64,000 nt of DNA, taken from assembly GCF_002078505.1 (NCBI RefSeq), contig NZ_LUAV01000004.1, positions 262,541 through 326,540 on the forward strand, given 5' to 3'. Position numbers and translations under genes: made by a program. This document shows, in pieces, positions 24,709 through 33,978 of this stretch; position 1 is the first letter of the stretch, and every line of letters starts with the position of its first letter. This DNA comes from Ensifer aridi. GTDB taxonomy: Bacteria > Pseudomonadota > Alphaproteobacteria > Rhizobiales > Rhizobiaceae. A model generated the notes under the pieces. It worked only from the letters and a program-made list of their open reading frames with translations, was not told the origin of the DNA and searched no databases.

Positions 24709-24818
24709 AGTTTTGCCTAATTCTGAACAAGGCGGCAATGGGCTACCGCACGCTCGGTGCGGCCGTATAGTAGCGGCAATCCCGATGGAGCATTCCTCCG
24801 ACCTTTCAGGAGTTTTCA

Positions 24819-25094
24819 ATGTCCGAAGATACGATGCCGCGGCTTCGCGCCGCGCGTAACCGCAAGCTGCCGTCCAGAGCCGTGCCCGTTGCCTTCGCCT
24901 TCTTCATGTCGGCGATCATGGCTTTCCTCATGTCCGGCGTGATCGTCGCCGCCAATAGCGGTATCGATGCGGACTATCCGGCACGGGTCATCGGCGCCTA
25001 TGCGCTCGCCATGCCGGTTGCCTTCGTCTGCGTGCTGATCGTCCGGCCGCTTGTCCTGCGGCTCGTCGCCATGGTCTGCGACATGCCGGCCTAA
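24819..25094 (+). CDS. DUF2798 small membrane protein, 91 aa
   Basis: A basic N-terminus is followed by two hydrophobic segments (AVPVAFAFFMSAIMAFLMSG and AYALAMPVAFVCVLIVRPLV), the DUF2798 pattern. Ribosome site AGGAG nine bases before ATG. An inner-membrane protein of unknown function. Divergent from, and probably controlled by, the LysR regulator. Confidence 0.86.
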   Translation: MSEDTMPRLRAARNRKLPSRAVPVAFAFFMSAIMAFLMSGVIVAANSGIDADYPARVIGAYALAMPVAFVCVLIVRPLVLRLVAMVCDMPA

Positions 25095-25131
25095 GGCCGG
25101 TCGCAAGCCCCGCCTGCGGTGAGTGCGGCGC

Positions 25132-26019
25132 CTATGGTGCAAGTTTGAGACCGATGCCCCACGGGTCCGTGAGACTATGGATGCCGTTTTCGCTGTTGAC
25201 CGCTATTTCGAGCGCGTCAAGCTTCCGGATCACTGCGGCGAGCACCGCCGCATCGTTGAAACGGATCGTATAGTCGACGAGACCGGTCATCTTGCCTTCG
25301 CGTTTCGGGGCGCCGCGCGAGTTCCAGATGTTCGCAGCAACGTGGTGATGGTACTTGCCTGAGGCGAAGAAGCTCGCTCCCGGGTAACGGGCCATGAGAT
25401 CGAGTCCCAAGGCATCGCGGAAGAAGGCGTCCGCCTGGGGGATATCCGAGACCTGCAGGTGGATATGGCCGATCGTGGTGCCGTCGGCGAGGCCGTTCCA
25501 AGCACCCTTCGGGGCCTCGTCGTAAAGGGCTTGCAGGTCAAGCGGCAGCGTCTTCATCGCCACTGTGCCGTCCTCCTGGTAAGTCCACTCGTCGCGCGGG
25601 CGATCGCGATAGATCTCGATGCCGTTGCCCTCGGGATCGGCGAGGTAGATCGCTTCGCTGACCAGGTGGTCGGATGCCCCTTGCAGGCGCACCCCATTCT
25701 CGACGGCATGTGCCAGCCAGCGGCCGAGTTCCTTGCGGCCGGGAACGAGGAACGCATGATGGAAAAGACCGGGCGCGCTACGGGGTGCCTTCGCCGCATT
25801 CCCGTCGCTCGTCAGCGTCAGCAAGGGCCTTCCGGCGGCGCCGAGCGTTACACCGCTCTTGCTCTCCTCAATCGGCGAGAGGCCGACGATCCGCTGGTAC
25901 CAGGCCGATACCGCCTGCAGATCCTGGACGACGAGATGGGAGCGCTCGACAAAAGCCGGCATCGCGATCGCGTGGTCGGCCGGAAGGCTGGTCGTTTTCG
26001 GTCCTGCTGTGTTTTCCAT
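25132..26019 (-). CDS. CatE-like extradiol dioxygenase (two VOC domains), 295 aa
   Basis: Two tandem VOC/glyoxalase folds: residues 8-125 (RSHLVVQDLQAVSAWYQRIVGL ... SEAIYLADPEGNGIEIYRD) and 165-290 (IGHIHLQVSDIPQADAFFRDALGL ... HHHVAANIWNSRG, SLTDPWGIGLKL). This matches Bacillus CatE/YfiE-type catechol-2,3-dioxygenases. Metal ligands are His of IGHIHL, His of the HHH stretch and a C-terminal acidic residue, although the final Glu is replaced by GLKL here, so activity is uncertain. A palindromic operator candidate lies upstream at 26086-26101. Confidence 0.83.
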   Translation of the reverse strand: MENTAGPKTTSLPADHAIAMPAFVERSHLVVQDLQAVSAWYQRIVGLSPIEESKSGVTLGAAGRPLLTLTSDGNAAKAPRSAPGLFHHAFLVPGRKELGRWLAHAVENGVRLQGASDHLVSEAIYLADPEGNGIEIYRDRPRDEWTYQEDGTVAMKTLPLDLQALYDEAPKGAWNGLADGTTIGHIHLQVSDIPQADAFFRDALGLDLMARYPGASFFASGKYHHHVAANIWNSRGAPKREGKMTGLVDYTIRFNDAAVLAAVIRKLDALEIAVNSENGIHSLTDPWGIGLKLAP

Positions 26020-26085
26020 TATCTTCGCCTTTCGGGTGGGGCGACGCCCGCCCGATGTCCTTCAAACTGTAACCCAATATGAGCA

Positions 26086-26101
26086 CGTGAATACGTTCAC
26101 G
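26086..26101. promoter_or_regulatory. Operator-like dyad upstream of the catE-like gene
   Basis: CGTGAA-TACG-TTCACG is perfect over 6+6 bases and centred about 75 bases upstream of the start codon at 26019. The cognate regulator is not identifiable from the window. Confidence 0.5.
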
Positions 26102-26204
26102 AAAGCTATTATATTACTTGATGTTGTGTTCGACGAACGTTGACAGTCATGGCGGACGCTCTACCTCATCATAGGGCAATGCGAGCGCACGAGCGGCGGC
26201 CGAT

Positions 26205-26218
26205 TTGATTTCAATCAA
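26205..26218. promoter_or_regulatory. FixK/FNR-type anaerobox
   Basis: TTGAT-TTCA-ATCAA is a perfect match to the FixK/FnrN box (TTGAT-N4-ATCAA), 185 bases upstream of the universal stress protein gene. Confidence 0.7.
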
Positions 26219-26305
26219 TGCTCGGACTGCCGCCTTTGCGCAATTTCTGGTCGGCGCGGGAGGAGGGGATCTGAGGCGGTTTTCGCCCGTATCCCGCGTA
26301 GGGAA

Positions 26306-26319
26306 TTGAGTTGGCTCAA
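26306..26319. promoter_or_regulatory. Second FNR-like box
   Basis: TTGAG-TTGG-CTCAA keeps the TTGA-N6-TCAA core and full symmetry, ending 84 bases before the usp ATG, a position suited to a -41.5 activator site. It overlaps a second perfect palindrome TTGGCT-CA-AGCCAA (26311-26324). Confidence 0.5.
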
Positions 26320-26403
26320 GCCAAGATCATCGTAACTTAGGGGATTGGCCTCGCATGTCGCGCCGGCGACCCGGAGGAGGGCCAGAGAAGGAACGTAGCG
26401 GTT

Positions 26404-26826
26404 ATGTACAAGAAGATCATCGTCCCGATCGCCATGGATCAGTTGGAGCACGGCGAATCTGTCCTCCGCATCGCAGAAAAACTGATTGACGAAGGAGGAG
26501 AAATTATCCTGCTCAATGTCGTTGAGGACCTGAATGCCTATGCCCAAGGCTACATGATCGTCGATTTTCCACTCGAGATGATCGAGGAATCGCGCAAGCA
26601 CGCGGTCAAGACGCTGGAGGCGCTGAAGACCAAGCACGGCATCAAAGGGCGCATAGAAATCCGCACCGGCGGAGCGGCCGGTACGATCAATGCTCTTGCC
26701 GAGGAGGAGAATGCCGATCTGGTGATCATCGCGTCGCACCGTCCGGGTCTGATCGACTATTTCATCGGTTCGACCGCCAGCCGCGTCGTCAGCCATTGCC
26801 CCTGCGCGGTCCTCGTCGATCGGTAA
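26404..26826 (+). CDS. Universal stress protein (UspA family), 140 aa
   Basis: Usp fold: N-terminal MYKKIIVPIAMDQLEHGESVLRIAEKL, then IILLNVVEDL, and the ATP-binding-type C-terminal loop ADLVIIASHRPGLIDYFIGSTASRVVSHCPCAVLVDR (the GSTA-S pattern). Cytoplasmic; Usp proteins of rhizobia are often induced by oxygen limitation under FixK. Followed after a hairpin by the DksA-type gene in the same direction. Confidence 0.92.
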   Translation: MYKKIIVPIAMDQLEHGESVLRIAEKLIDEGGEIILLNVVEDLNAYAQGYMIVDFPLEMIEESRKHAVKTLEALKTKHGIKGRIEIRTGGAAGTINALAEEENADLVIIASHRPGLIDYFIGSTASRVVSHCPCAVLVDR

Positions 26827-26841
26827 TGCCAAAAACAAAAG

Positions 26842-26864
26842 GCGGCGCAGCCGAACTGCGCCGC
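26842..26864. terminator. Intercistronic hairpin between usp and the DksA-type gene
   Basis: Perfect 9-bp arms GCGGCGCAG and CTGCGCCGC around CCGAA. On the plus strand no T-run follows. On the minus strand it is followed by TTTTGTTTTT, so it looks like a minus-strand terminator although no annotated gene reads into it. Confidence 0.5.
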
Positions 26865-26883
26865 GACTCGAAGGAGCCCCGCA

Positions 26884-27228
26884 ATGGACAAGTACGCGCT
26901 TGACGATTTTCGCGAACAGCTTCTGCGCCGCAAACGCGAACTCAATGGCCGGCTACGAAAGATCGAGGAAGATCTCGACCAGCCGATGAACGCCGATGTA
27001 CCGGATCGCGTCACGGAACGAGAAGGGGACGAGGTGCTGGAAGGCCTCGGCCTTGCAGGCCAGGGCGAGATCCGCGCGATCGACGCTGCACTCGACCGGA
27101 TTGCGGCTGGGACCTTCGGTATCTGCGCGCGTTGCGGCGATCCGATAGCGCCGGAAAGATTGCGCGCCGTCCCGCACGCGCCGCTCTGCCAGACCTGTGC
27201 CGCCGAGGTCGCAGGAAGGGCGAGATAG
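26884..27228 (+). CDS. DksA/TraR C4-type zinc finger protein, 114 aa
   Basis: An N-terminal coiled-coil (residues 5-35, FREQLLRRKRELNGRLRKIEEDL), an acidic tip region DVPDRVTEREGDE, and a C-terminal zinc finger CARCG...LCQTC (CX2C-X17-CX2C). Shorter than E. coli DksA (151 aa), like the TraR/YbiI-type members that bind the RNA polymerase secondary channel. AAGGAG precedes the ATG. It follows usp by 57 bases across a hairpin and may share its anaerobic control. Confidence 0.88.
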   Translation: MDKYALDDFREQLLRRKRELNGRLRKIEEDLDQPMNADVPDRVTEREGDEVLEGLGLAGQGEIRAIDAALDRIAAGTFGICARCGDPIAPERLRAVPHAPLCQTCAAEVAGRAR

Positions 27229-27577
27229 CGTTGGCGCTTTCGCGCCGTCCGGTGCAACCGTCACGCAAGCGATGTTGCTCTGATCGTGCCTCGTGCGGGC
27301 GTTTGTGCACGGGGCACGCGGCTTCGAATCGAAGTCCGGCAATTGTTGTAATCCGTTGCAAAATTTGATCCTTTCGCCCTGTCCTGGCGCTTTGCCAGGG
27401 GCTCGCTCTGTGGCACGATGAGTTGCAGCGGGATGGGAGACTGGGCCGTCGTCTCGGAGCTCCTCCTCCCGTTCATACTGTTGAAAGAGGGCGCGATCGG
27501 CGGCTAACGACGAACGGGAAGCATCGTCGTTTCGACGCAGCGCATGCGGATATCGGGACCGAAGCGGGAGGGGCCTC
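27229..27577. other. Intergenic region, little structure
   Basis: A small GGCGC-TTTC-GCGCC hairpin lies 4 bases after the DksA-type stop (27233-27246). The remainder has no ORF with family-like content and no repeat I can recognise; it presumably holds the hemolysin III promoter. Confidence 0.5.
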
Positions 27578-28240
27578 GTGGATATCGGCGGCGTAAAATG
27601 GAACTATGACCGATCGGAGTTGATCGCCGATGGGATTGTCCACGGGATCGGGCTTTCCGCCGCACTCGTTGGCGTGACTGCCTTGATATTTTATGCGACC
27701 GTCTGGAGCACCTCGGGTCAGCTTGCCGCTGCCTCGGTCTATGGCGCCGGTCTCATCATCACGCTTTCGGTCTCCTTCCTCTACAATCTCTTTCCGATCT
27801 GCCGGACCAAGTGGTTGCTGCGTCGCTTGGATCACTCCGCCATCTTCGTGTTGATCGCCTCGACCTATACGCCGTTTCTGCAGCGCGGCTGGGATGACCC
27901 CTTCCTGTTCTCGATGCTGATCGGCATCTGGGCAATTGCGATTGCCGGCATCGTGATTAAGTGCCTTCTCCCGGGCCGTTTCGATCGCCTGGCGATCCTG
28001 CTCTATCTGGCGATGGGCTGGAGCGGCCTTCTCGCTGCGCGATCGCTATTCGCGGCCCTCAGCGAAACGACGCTCATTCTCATCGTCGTCGGTGGCGTCA
28101 TCTACACGATCGGCGTGATCTTTCACGTCTGGGAGCGCCTGCGCTTTCAGAATGCGATCTGGCATGGCTTCGTCGTCGCAGGGTCGGCCGTACATTATTC
28201 GGCGGTTCTCACCTGCATCAGCGGCGCGACCGTATCCTGA
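27578..28240 (+). CDS. Hemolysin III / AdipoR-type membrane protein (TrhA), 220 aa
   Basis: Seven hydrophobic segments with the family's conserved polar residues: ELIADGIVHGIG (His) near TM1, SFLYNLFP with LRRLDHSAIFVLIASTYTPF (Asp-His, Ser), and a late HVWERL and WHGFVVAGSAVHYSAV pair of His. PAQR/hemolysin III proteins are inner-membrane metal-dependent hydrolase-like proteins involved in lipid homeostasis. The GTG start at 27578 has GGGAGG nine bases upstream. Confidence 0.9.
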   Translation: MDIGGVKWNYDRSELIADGIVHGIGLSAALVGVTALIFYATVWSTSGQLAAASVYGAGLIITLSVSFLYNLFPICRTKWLLRRLDHSAIFVLIASTYTPFLQRGWDDPFLFSMLIGIWAIAIAGIVIKCLLPGRFDRLAILLYLAMGWSGLLAARSLFAALSETTLILIVVGGVIYTIGVIFHVWERLRFQNAIWHGFVVAGSAVHYSAVLTCISGATVS

Positions 28241-28274
28241 TCAACTGGAGTGCCGACAGGGCTCGCGTTTCGGC

Positions 28275-28772
28275 TCAATCGGGCGCAGCCTGGCAGCCTT
28301 CCGACGGCCGCAACGCTTCGGCCATGCGCGAGATGACGCCGTCGAAGCTTGTGAGCTTGCTCTTGCGGTACTGCAGTCTGAAATAGGCGGCGCTGCCGTC
28401 GCACAGCGCGATTGCCCGGGCATAGAAGATGTCATTGTCGCGCGCACCCGAGAAGCTGGCCCAAGCCGGCGTGATGCGCGAAAAGATTATCCGCCAGTCG
28501 TCCTGCTTCTCATAGCCGATCCGCTCGGCGACGTCCGTTTCAAAGTCACCGTCAGGCGGATGGGTGCCGAACACCATTAGCGTCGCACCGTTATCGTCCG
28601 AAAGAAAGCTCGCGCCATCGCCGTTGTCAGGCTCCTGACGCAGCTCGAATCCGGGCGGTATGTCGACTGTGTAGCCGAAGCGGGGATTGGCATAGGGATG
28701 CCAATCGTCGTCGGCTGCGGCGGGCAGGGCAAGCGCCGGAAGGAGAACAGCGGCAATAAAGGCACGACGCAT
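28275..28772 (-). CDS. Secreted hypothetical protein, 165 aa
   Basis: An N-terminal signal peptide MRRAFIAAVLLPALALPAAA is followed by DDDWHPYANPRFGYTVDIPPGF, a motif seen in periplasmic proteins of rhizobia with a PsbP/serine-protease-like (YTVDIP) fold. One Cys pair is possible (ALCDGS, SEGCQ). No enzymatic motif; function unknown. It is convergent with hemolysin III. Confidence 0.8.
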   Translation of the reverse strand: MRRAFIAAVLLPALALPAAADDDWHPYANPRFGYTVDIPPGFELRQEPDNGDGASFLSDDNGATLMVFGTHPPDGDFETDVAERIGYEKQDDWRIIFSRITPAWASFSGARDNDIFYARAIALCDGSAAYFRLQYRKSKLTSFDGVISRMAEALRPSEGCQAAPD

Positions 28773-29242
28773 GCGGGGACGTCTCCTCGGCTTATTCGAC
28801 CTGCAGCCATTCCTTCCGAGCGCGGCCCCCTACGGCGCCGCGCGTCTTATCACACGAAGGCCGCTGTAGCACTTTGAACTACTGCACGTTTTTATCCTTA
28901 ACTCGGCTCCGATTTAAGGAAACATACAGCAGATGCGTGAAGGTCGCTGCGAGTGCGAGCTGCTGGTTCATTCTATCTCAAATCGATCCCGTTTTAAGCA
29001 CCATCCGATATCGATGCGTCGGCCGCTGCAGTTCCCGCCGGAACAGCGGTCAACCCTCCTCGAAGATCATCACCGCCTTACGAGTCCTTCCCTCGATCGG
29101 CCGGCGAATTGTTGCGCTTTGCACAGTATATCCGTCGCACAACTCCGTTCACGCCCGATTTCTCTTGAGGCGGAACCGCCCTTCTTCTATGTCCGATGCA
29201 AGCTTGACCGAATGATCAAACCAGAAGGAGCGCGCCGAGAAG
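28773..29242. other. Intergenic region upstream of the mnh operon
   Basis: Contains RIME copy 3 (28830-28932). The stretch 28933-29242 must contain the mnh promoter, but no clear -35/-10 or operator stands out. ORFs crossing it start within RIME sequence and look spurious. Confidence 0.5.
28830..28932. repeat. RIME-like element (copy 3)
   Basis: Blocks: TACGGCGCCGCGCGTCTTATC, CTGTAGCACTTTGAA, CTGCACGTTTTTATCCTTAA, GATTTAAGGAAACATACAG. Same order as copies at 8937, 48443, 52319 and 56766. Confidence 0.85.
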
Positions 29243-31618
29243 ATGGATACCGCGGCCCTGACATTCCTGGCCCTTGGTCTTCCCTTCGCCGCGGCCGCCT
29301 TCGCGCCGGTTTTGACGCGCCTTCTCGGCCAGTATGCCGCTTGGCTGCTGGCGCTCGCGCCGCTCGCGATCTTCGCCCGTTTTGCAGCCTTCGTTCCGGA
29401 GATCGCGAACGGTGAGATCGTCACGGGCGGCTACGCTTGGGTACCGTCGTTCAACGTCAGTTTCTCCTGGTTGATAGACGGCTTGTCGCTGACCTTTGTC
29501 CTTCTGATCTCCGGCATCGGAGCCCTCATCGTGCTCTATTCCGGCGGCTACCTGAAAGGGCATCCCCAGCAAGGGCGCTTCTTCTCGTTCATCCTGATGT
29601 TCATGGGCTCGATGCAGGGGCTCGTCGTATCGGACAGCTTCCTGATGCTCTTCGTCTTCTGGGAGCTGACGTCGATAACCTCCTTCCTGCTGATCGGCTT
29701 CGATCACGGCCGCGAGGCCGCCCGGCGCGCAGCGCTGCAGGCCCTCGTCGTGACGGGGGGAGGCGGCCTCCTCCTGCTCGCAGGCCTTCTCATCCTCTGG
29801 AACGTCAGCGGCGTCACCCAGTTCTCGCTGCTGCTCTCCTTTGGCAGCGAACTGAAGGAGAGCCCGTTCTATCTCGCAGCCCTTCTCCTCGTGCTCGGCG
29901 GCGCCTTCACCAAGTCCGCGCAGTTTCCCTTTCACTTCTGGCTGCCGAACGCCATGGAAGCGCCTACACCGGTTTCGGCCTATCTGCATTCGGCGACGAT
30001 GGTGAAGGCAGGGGTCTATCTCCTGATGCGGCTCAATCCGGTCCTCGGCGGCACGCCGGAATGGCAGGTTCTCCTGCCGCTTTTCGGCGTGACGACTCTG
30101 GTTGCCGGCGCGGTTCTGGCCGTGCGCCAGACCGAGCTGAAGCTGATGCTGGCCTACACGACGATGTCGTCGCTCGGTCTCCTGGTCATGCTCACCGGAC
30201 TCGGCGTCCCGTACGCGATCGAGGCTGCAGCGCTCTATCTCGTGGCGCACGCGCTCTTCAAGGGAGCGCTGTTCATGGTGGCCGGCATCATCGACCATGA
30301 GACCGGCCTGCGCGACATCACGCGGCTTGGCGGCCTGCGCTCGGCCATGCCGTTGACCTTTGCCGTTGCGCTGGCGGCGGCACTGTCGATGGGCGGCCTG
30401 CCGCCCTCTTTCGGGTTCCTAGCGAAAGAGGAAATCTACGCCGCACTTGCCGGCTCCGACCGTCGCTCCATGGTCTTCGTGGCCCTGACTGTTCTCGGCA
30501 ACGCGCTGATGTTCGCCGTCGCCTTCGCGATCGCGCTGAAGCCGTTCCTCGGGCCGAAAGCGGCGACGCTGAAGCCCGTGCATGAGGCGCCGCTTCTTCT
30601 CTGGCTCGGCCCCGCCATACTTGCGCTGAAGGGCATCTCCATCGCATTGATGTCCGGGCTCGCGCACCGGCTCGTCACGTCGCCGATGGCCTCGGCCATC
30701 GCTGGCGAACCGCGGACCGTGGCGATTTCTCTCGCGCCGCACTTCGGCGTGCCGCTTCTGCTTTCCGGCCTGACGGTGCTTGCCGGTATCGCCTTCTACA
30801 TCAATCTCGCTCGCCTGCGCGCCGCCGTGGCGGCAATTCTTGCCGATATCGGCTGGGGACCGAATCGCGGTTTCGACCAGTTCATGCGCGGCCTCGTGGG
30901 CCTCGCCGTCGCGGTGACCCGTCGGCTGCAGAGTGGCCGCTTCGAGGTTTATATGACGGCCACCTTCGTTCTGGTCGCCGTCGCGATGCTGGCGGTGCCG
31001 CTCCGTTACGGCGAATTTCCACGGGCTCCGTTCTTTTCCTCGGATGTTCCGCTGCACGAGCTGGCGATCATGGCGATCGCCGTCGCCGGCCTTCTTGCCG
31101 TGGTGCTGGCGACCGATCGGCTGACCGCGATCGTCTCGCTCGGCATCCAGGGCTTCGCGGTCGCCGTGATCTTCCTGCTCTACGGCGCGCCGGATCTTGC
31201 CTTCACCCAATTCATGATCGAGACGCTCTCTGTCGTCGTGCTGGCATTGGTGATGACCCGGCTGCGGCTGTCGCCCTCCGACCACCGGCCACTTGCCCAG
31301 AAGCTCCCCGACTTCGCGATCGCGCTCGCCTGCGGGCTTGGTTTCGGGCTGTTTCTCCTCAAGGTCACGGGCGTGCCGTTCGATACGACGCTGACGGATT
31401 TCTTCAATCTCTATTCGAAGTCGATTGCGCATGGCGCCAATGTCGTCAACGTCATCATCGTCGATTTCCGCGGCACGGACACGCTCGGCGAAATCGCCGT
31501 CGTGATGATTGCCGGCCTCGCCATTCTCGCGCTCGTGCGGCTGAGGGCAGGGTCGCTGAAGCGCGGGGTGCCCATGGAAGTCGCCGCCGATGAGGCGCAT
31601 GTGGAGGAGCGGGTATGA
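29243..31618 (+). CDS. mnhA: Mnh/Mrp-type cation:H+ antiporter subunit A
   Basis: 791 aa, many membrane segments. The core is homologous to complex I Nuo[73 protein letters not shown] (with the TM Lys and Glu) and the later [14 protein letters not shown]. The C-terminal half carries the MbhD/MbhE-like extension [29 protein letters not shown]. Acts in the inner membrane in Na+(K+)/H+ antiport. First gene of a seven-gene operon; its TGA overlaps mnhB. S. meliloti has two such systems (Pha1, Pha2); the separate A and B genes fit the Pha2 type. Confidence 0.93.
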   Translation: MDTAALTFLALGLPFAAAAFAPVLTRLLGQYAAWLLALAPLAIFARFAAFVPEIANGEIVTGGYAWVPSFNVSFSWLIDGLSLTFVLLISGIGALIVLYSGGYLKGHPQQGRFFSFILMFMGSMQGLVVSDSFLMLFVFWELTSITSFLLIGFDHGREAARRAALQALVVTGGGGLLLLAGLLILWNVSGVTQFSLLLSFGSELKESPFYLAALLLVLGGAFTKSAQFPFHFWLPNAMEAPTPVSAYLHSATMVKAGVYLLMRLNPVLGGTPEWQVLLPLFGVTTLVAGAVLAVRQTELKLMLAYTTMSSLGLLVMLTGLGVPYAIEAAALYLVAHALFKGALFMVAGIIDHETGLRDITRLGGLRSAMPLTFAVALAAALSMGGLPPSFGFLAKEEIYAALAGSDRRSMVFVALTVLGNALMFAVAFAIALKPFLGPKAATLKPVHEAPLLLWLGPAILALKGISIALMSGLAHRLVTSPMASAIAGEPRTVAISLAPHFGVPLLLSGLTVLAGIAFYINLARLRAAVAAILADIGWGPNRGFDQFMRGLVGLAVAVTRRLQSGRFEVYMTATFVLVAVAMLAVPLRYGEFPRAPFFSSDVPLHELAIMAIAVAGLLAVVLATDRLTAIVSLGIQGFAVAVIFLLYGAPDLAFTQFMIETLSVVVLALVMTRLRLSPSDHRPLAQKLPDFAIALACGLGFGLFLLKVTGVPFDTTLTDFFNLYSKSIAHGANVVNVIIVDFRGTDTLGEIAVVMIAGLAILALVRLRAGSLKRGVPMEVAADEAHVEERV

Positions 31619-32034
31619 AGTCGATTATCTTGCGGACCGTGGCGCCGTTCCTCACGGGCTTGATGATACTCTTCTCGATCTTTGTCCTGTTGCGCGGCCA
31701 CAATGCGCCCGGAGGCGGCTTTATCGGCGGCCTGATCGCCGTTTCGGCGCTGGCGATCTACGGCATTGCCCATGGCGTCGAGACGGTCCGCCGGGCGATC
31801 TTCTTCCACCCGATGGCAATTGCCGGGGCGGGGCTCTTCGCAGCGACCGTCGCGGGCCTCATCTCGATCGTCGTGCGGGTGCCGTTCATGACCGGGCTCT
31901 GGATCTATCCATCCGTTCTCGGCGTCGAGATCCCTCTTTCCACCGTCATGCTGTTCGATACCGGGGTCTATCTGGTCGTCATCGGCGCGATCAGCTCGGT
32001 AGCGCTCTCGCTCGAAGAACGGGGAGGGGCGTGA
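31615..32034 (+). CDS. mnhB: Antiporter subunit B
   Basis: 139 aa with four membrane segments and the MnhB/MbhH signature [33 protein letters not shown] overlap with mnhA and TGATG overlap with mnhC indicate translational coupling. In Pha1-type systems this domain is fused to subunit A; here it is free-standing. Confidence 0.93.
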   Translation: MKSIILRTVAPFLTGLMILFSIFVLLRGHNAPGGGFIGGLIAVSALAIYGIAHGVETVRRAIFFHPMAIAGAGLFAATVAGLISIVVRVPFMTGLWIYPSVLGVEIPLSTVMLFDTGVYLVVIGAISSVALSLEERGGA

Positions 32035-32411
32035 TGGAGGCCTGGTTTTCCCTGCTCGTCAGCATCTTCTTCACCGTTGCCGTCTATCTGCTGCTGTCGA
32101 AATTCATCATCCGCGTGCTCCTGGGCGTCGCGATTCTGGGCAACGCCGTGAACCTGCTGATCTTCACCGGCGGACGCCTCACACGCGCCGTTCCGCCGGT
32201 CATCGCCGAAGACGCAGATGTTCTAACCGGTCCCGCCGCCAATGCGCTGCCGCAGGCGCTGATCCTGACGGCGATCGTCATTTCCTTTTCCTTCTTCGCC
32301 TTTCTGCTCGTTCTCGCCTGGCGCGCCTATGACGAACTGGCGACCGACAACACCGATGAGATGCGCGTCGCCGAACCGGTGAACGAGCCGGCGCCGCCGC
32401 TTGGATACTGA
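32034..32411 (+). CDS. mnhC: Antiporter subunit C (NuoK-like)
   Basis: 125 aa, three membrane segments. NuoK-like motif LLGVAILGNAVNLLIF and the conserved DVLTGPAANALPQALILTAIVISFSFFAF. The ATG at 32034 overlaps the mnhB stop (TGATG). Assembles in the Mrp hetero-oligomer. Confidence 0.93.
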   Translation: MEAWFSLLVSIFFTVAVYLLLSKFIIRVLLGVAILGNAVNLLIFTGGRLTRAVPPVIAEDADVLTGPAANALPQALILTAIVISFSFFAFLLVLAWRAYDELATDNTDEMRVAEPVNEPAPPLGY

Positions 32412-32418
32412 CCGCGTC

Positions 32419-33978
32419 ATGGCTGCTTCGATCTCTCCTCCCGCCGACCTTTCTGCCGCGCTGGTCCTCGCGCCATCGACGGCGAGCGAATGGCTGGTGA
32501 TCCTGCCGGTCGGCTGGTGTCTGGCTGTCGGCGCGCTGCTGGTGATGTTGCGTCGCTCGCTCGGTCTTCAGCCGGTCATCGCTATTGCGGGATTGGCCGG
32601 GCTGGTGCTGATCGACGGGCTGCTCCTCGAACGCGTCGCCGCGAACGGGCCGATGACCATGGTGATGGGTCGCTGGCTGCCGCCTTTCGGCATTGCTTTC
32701 ACCGTGGACCTGACCGGGGCGCTGTTCGCCCTGGTGGCGGCATCCGTCGCGCTCGCCGCCGGTGTCTTCTCTCTTGCCGACATCAACGATAGCGGCCGGC
32801 GTTATGGTTTCTATCCGCTGCTGATGGTGTTGATGGCGGGTGTTTCCGGGGCCTTTCTGACCGGGGATATCTTCAACCTCTATGTTTGGTTCGAGGTTCT
32901 GCTTATCTCGTCCTTCGGCCTTCTGGTGCTGGGCTCGGAGCGCGAACAGCTCGATGGTACGGTGAAATACGGATTCCTGAATCTCGTCGCCACGACGCTT
33001 TTCCTGGTGGCGACCGGCTACCTCTATGCCGTCTTCGGCACGCTCAACATGGCCGACATCGCCCGCAAGGCCGAAAGTCTGCGCGACAGCGCTCCCCTGA
33101 TGACGCTGGTCGGGCTTTATGTCCTTGCTTTCGGAATGAAGGCAGCCGCTTTTCCAGTGAATTTCTGGTTGCCTGCCTCCTATCACACGCCGCGCGTCGT
33201 CGTGTCGGCGCTCTTCGCCGGCCTGCTCACCAAGGTCGGCATCTATGCGCTGATCCGGGTGACGGTCATGCTTTTTCCGGTTGAAAGGGAGGAAATGAGC
33301 TTCGTCATAGCGCTTGCCGGCGCGCTGACGATGATCGTCGGCGTTCTCGGTGCGCTGGCCCAGACGGATTTTCGCCGTATCCTCGGCTATCTCATTGTTT
33401 CGGGCATCGGCTCCATTCTCGCGGGCGTTGCCGTCGGCGGTCCGGGCGGCGTCGGTGGTGCGATCTTCTACGCGCTGCATTCGATGCTGGTGATGACGGG
33501 CCTCTATTTCGCCTCGGGAATTGCCATGCGTCTCGGTGCAAGTGCCTCGATCGTAACGCTCGCCGGTCTTTATCGAAGGCATGTCGGCTTTGCCGCGCTC
33601 ACTTTGATGCTGTGCTTCGCCGTCTCCGGCCTGCCGCCCTTTTCCGGCTTCTGGCCGAAGGTCATGCTGGTGAAGGCGGCTCTCGACATCGGCGCTTGGT
33701 GGCTGGCCGCCGCGCTCCTTCTGACCGGCTTTCTCACGACGATCGTCACCGGACGCCTGTTCCTCTTCGCCTATTGGCGGGAGGCGGCCGATCAATCGGG
33801 AGAGGCGGTGCCGGTCTCCGCGGCAAGCCTGGCGCCGCTTGCCGTGCTCACCTTGCTGGCGCTCCTGATTGGCCTATACCCCGACCCGTTGCTCAGGGCG
33901 ATCCAGAGCGCGGCGGCGGGGCTTGCCGAGCCTTCGGCTTATCTGAACTCGGTCTTTCCCGCGGGAGGCTCGCAATGA
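32419..33978 (+). CDS. mnhD: Antiporter subunit D (NuoN/M-like)
   Basis: 519 aa. Typical features: [80 protein letters not shown] (the transmembrane Lys) and [20 protein letters not shown]. Probably forms part of the proton path. Start taken at ATG 32419, seven bases after the mnhC stop; TTG at 32401 would give six more residues. Confidence 0.92.
   Translation: MAASISPPADLSAALVLAPSTASEWLVILPVGWCLAVGALLVMLRRSLGLQPVIAIAGLAGLVLIDGLLLERVAANGPMTMVMGRWLPPFGIAFTVDLTGALFALVAASVALAAGVFSLADINDSGRRYGFYPLLMVLMAGVSGAFLTGDIFNLYVWFEVLLISSFGLLVLGSEREQLDGTVKYGFLNLVATTLFLVATGYLYAVFGTLNMADIARKAESLRDSAPLMTLVGLYVLAFGMKAAAFPVNFWLPASYHTPRVVVSALFAGLLTKVGIYALIRVTVMLFPVEREEMSFVIALAGALTMIVGVLGALAQTDFRRILGYLIVSGIGSILAGVAVGGPGGVGGAIFYALHSMLVMTGLYFASGIAMRLGASASIVTLAGLYRRHVGFAALTLMLCFAVSGLPPFSGFWPKVMLVKAALDIGAWWLAAALLLTGFLTTIVTGRLFLFAYWREAADQSGEAVPVSAASLAPLAVLTLLALLIGLYPDPLLRAIQSAAAGLAEPSAYLNSVFPAGGSQ

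Larger units (their letters stand above)
26020..26403. other. Divergent regulatory region of catE-like and usp genes
   Basis: No coding signal. It contains the dyad at 26086-26101 (catE side) and two anaerobox-type sites, 26205-26218 and 26306-26319 (usp side). Confidence 0.6.

Noticed and set aside
28933..29415. 160-codon plus-strand ORF overlapping the start of mnhA
   Set aside because: Begins at the RIME edge and runs out of frame through the 5' part of mnhA; Arg/Pro/Ser-rich and unlike any family.
29216..30298. Long minus-strand ORF of 360 codons antisense to mnhA (and similar at 30419-31600, 32278-33795)
   Set aside because: These are mirror frames of GC-rich membrane-protein genes. 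They have biased Arg/Glu/His/Gln composition, no ribosome site and no family content.
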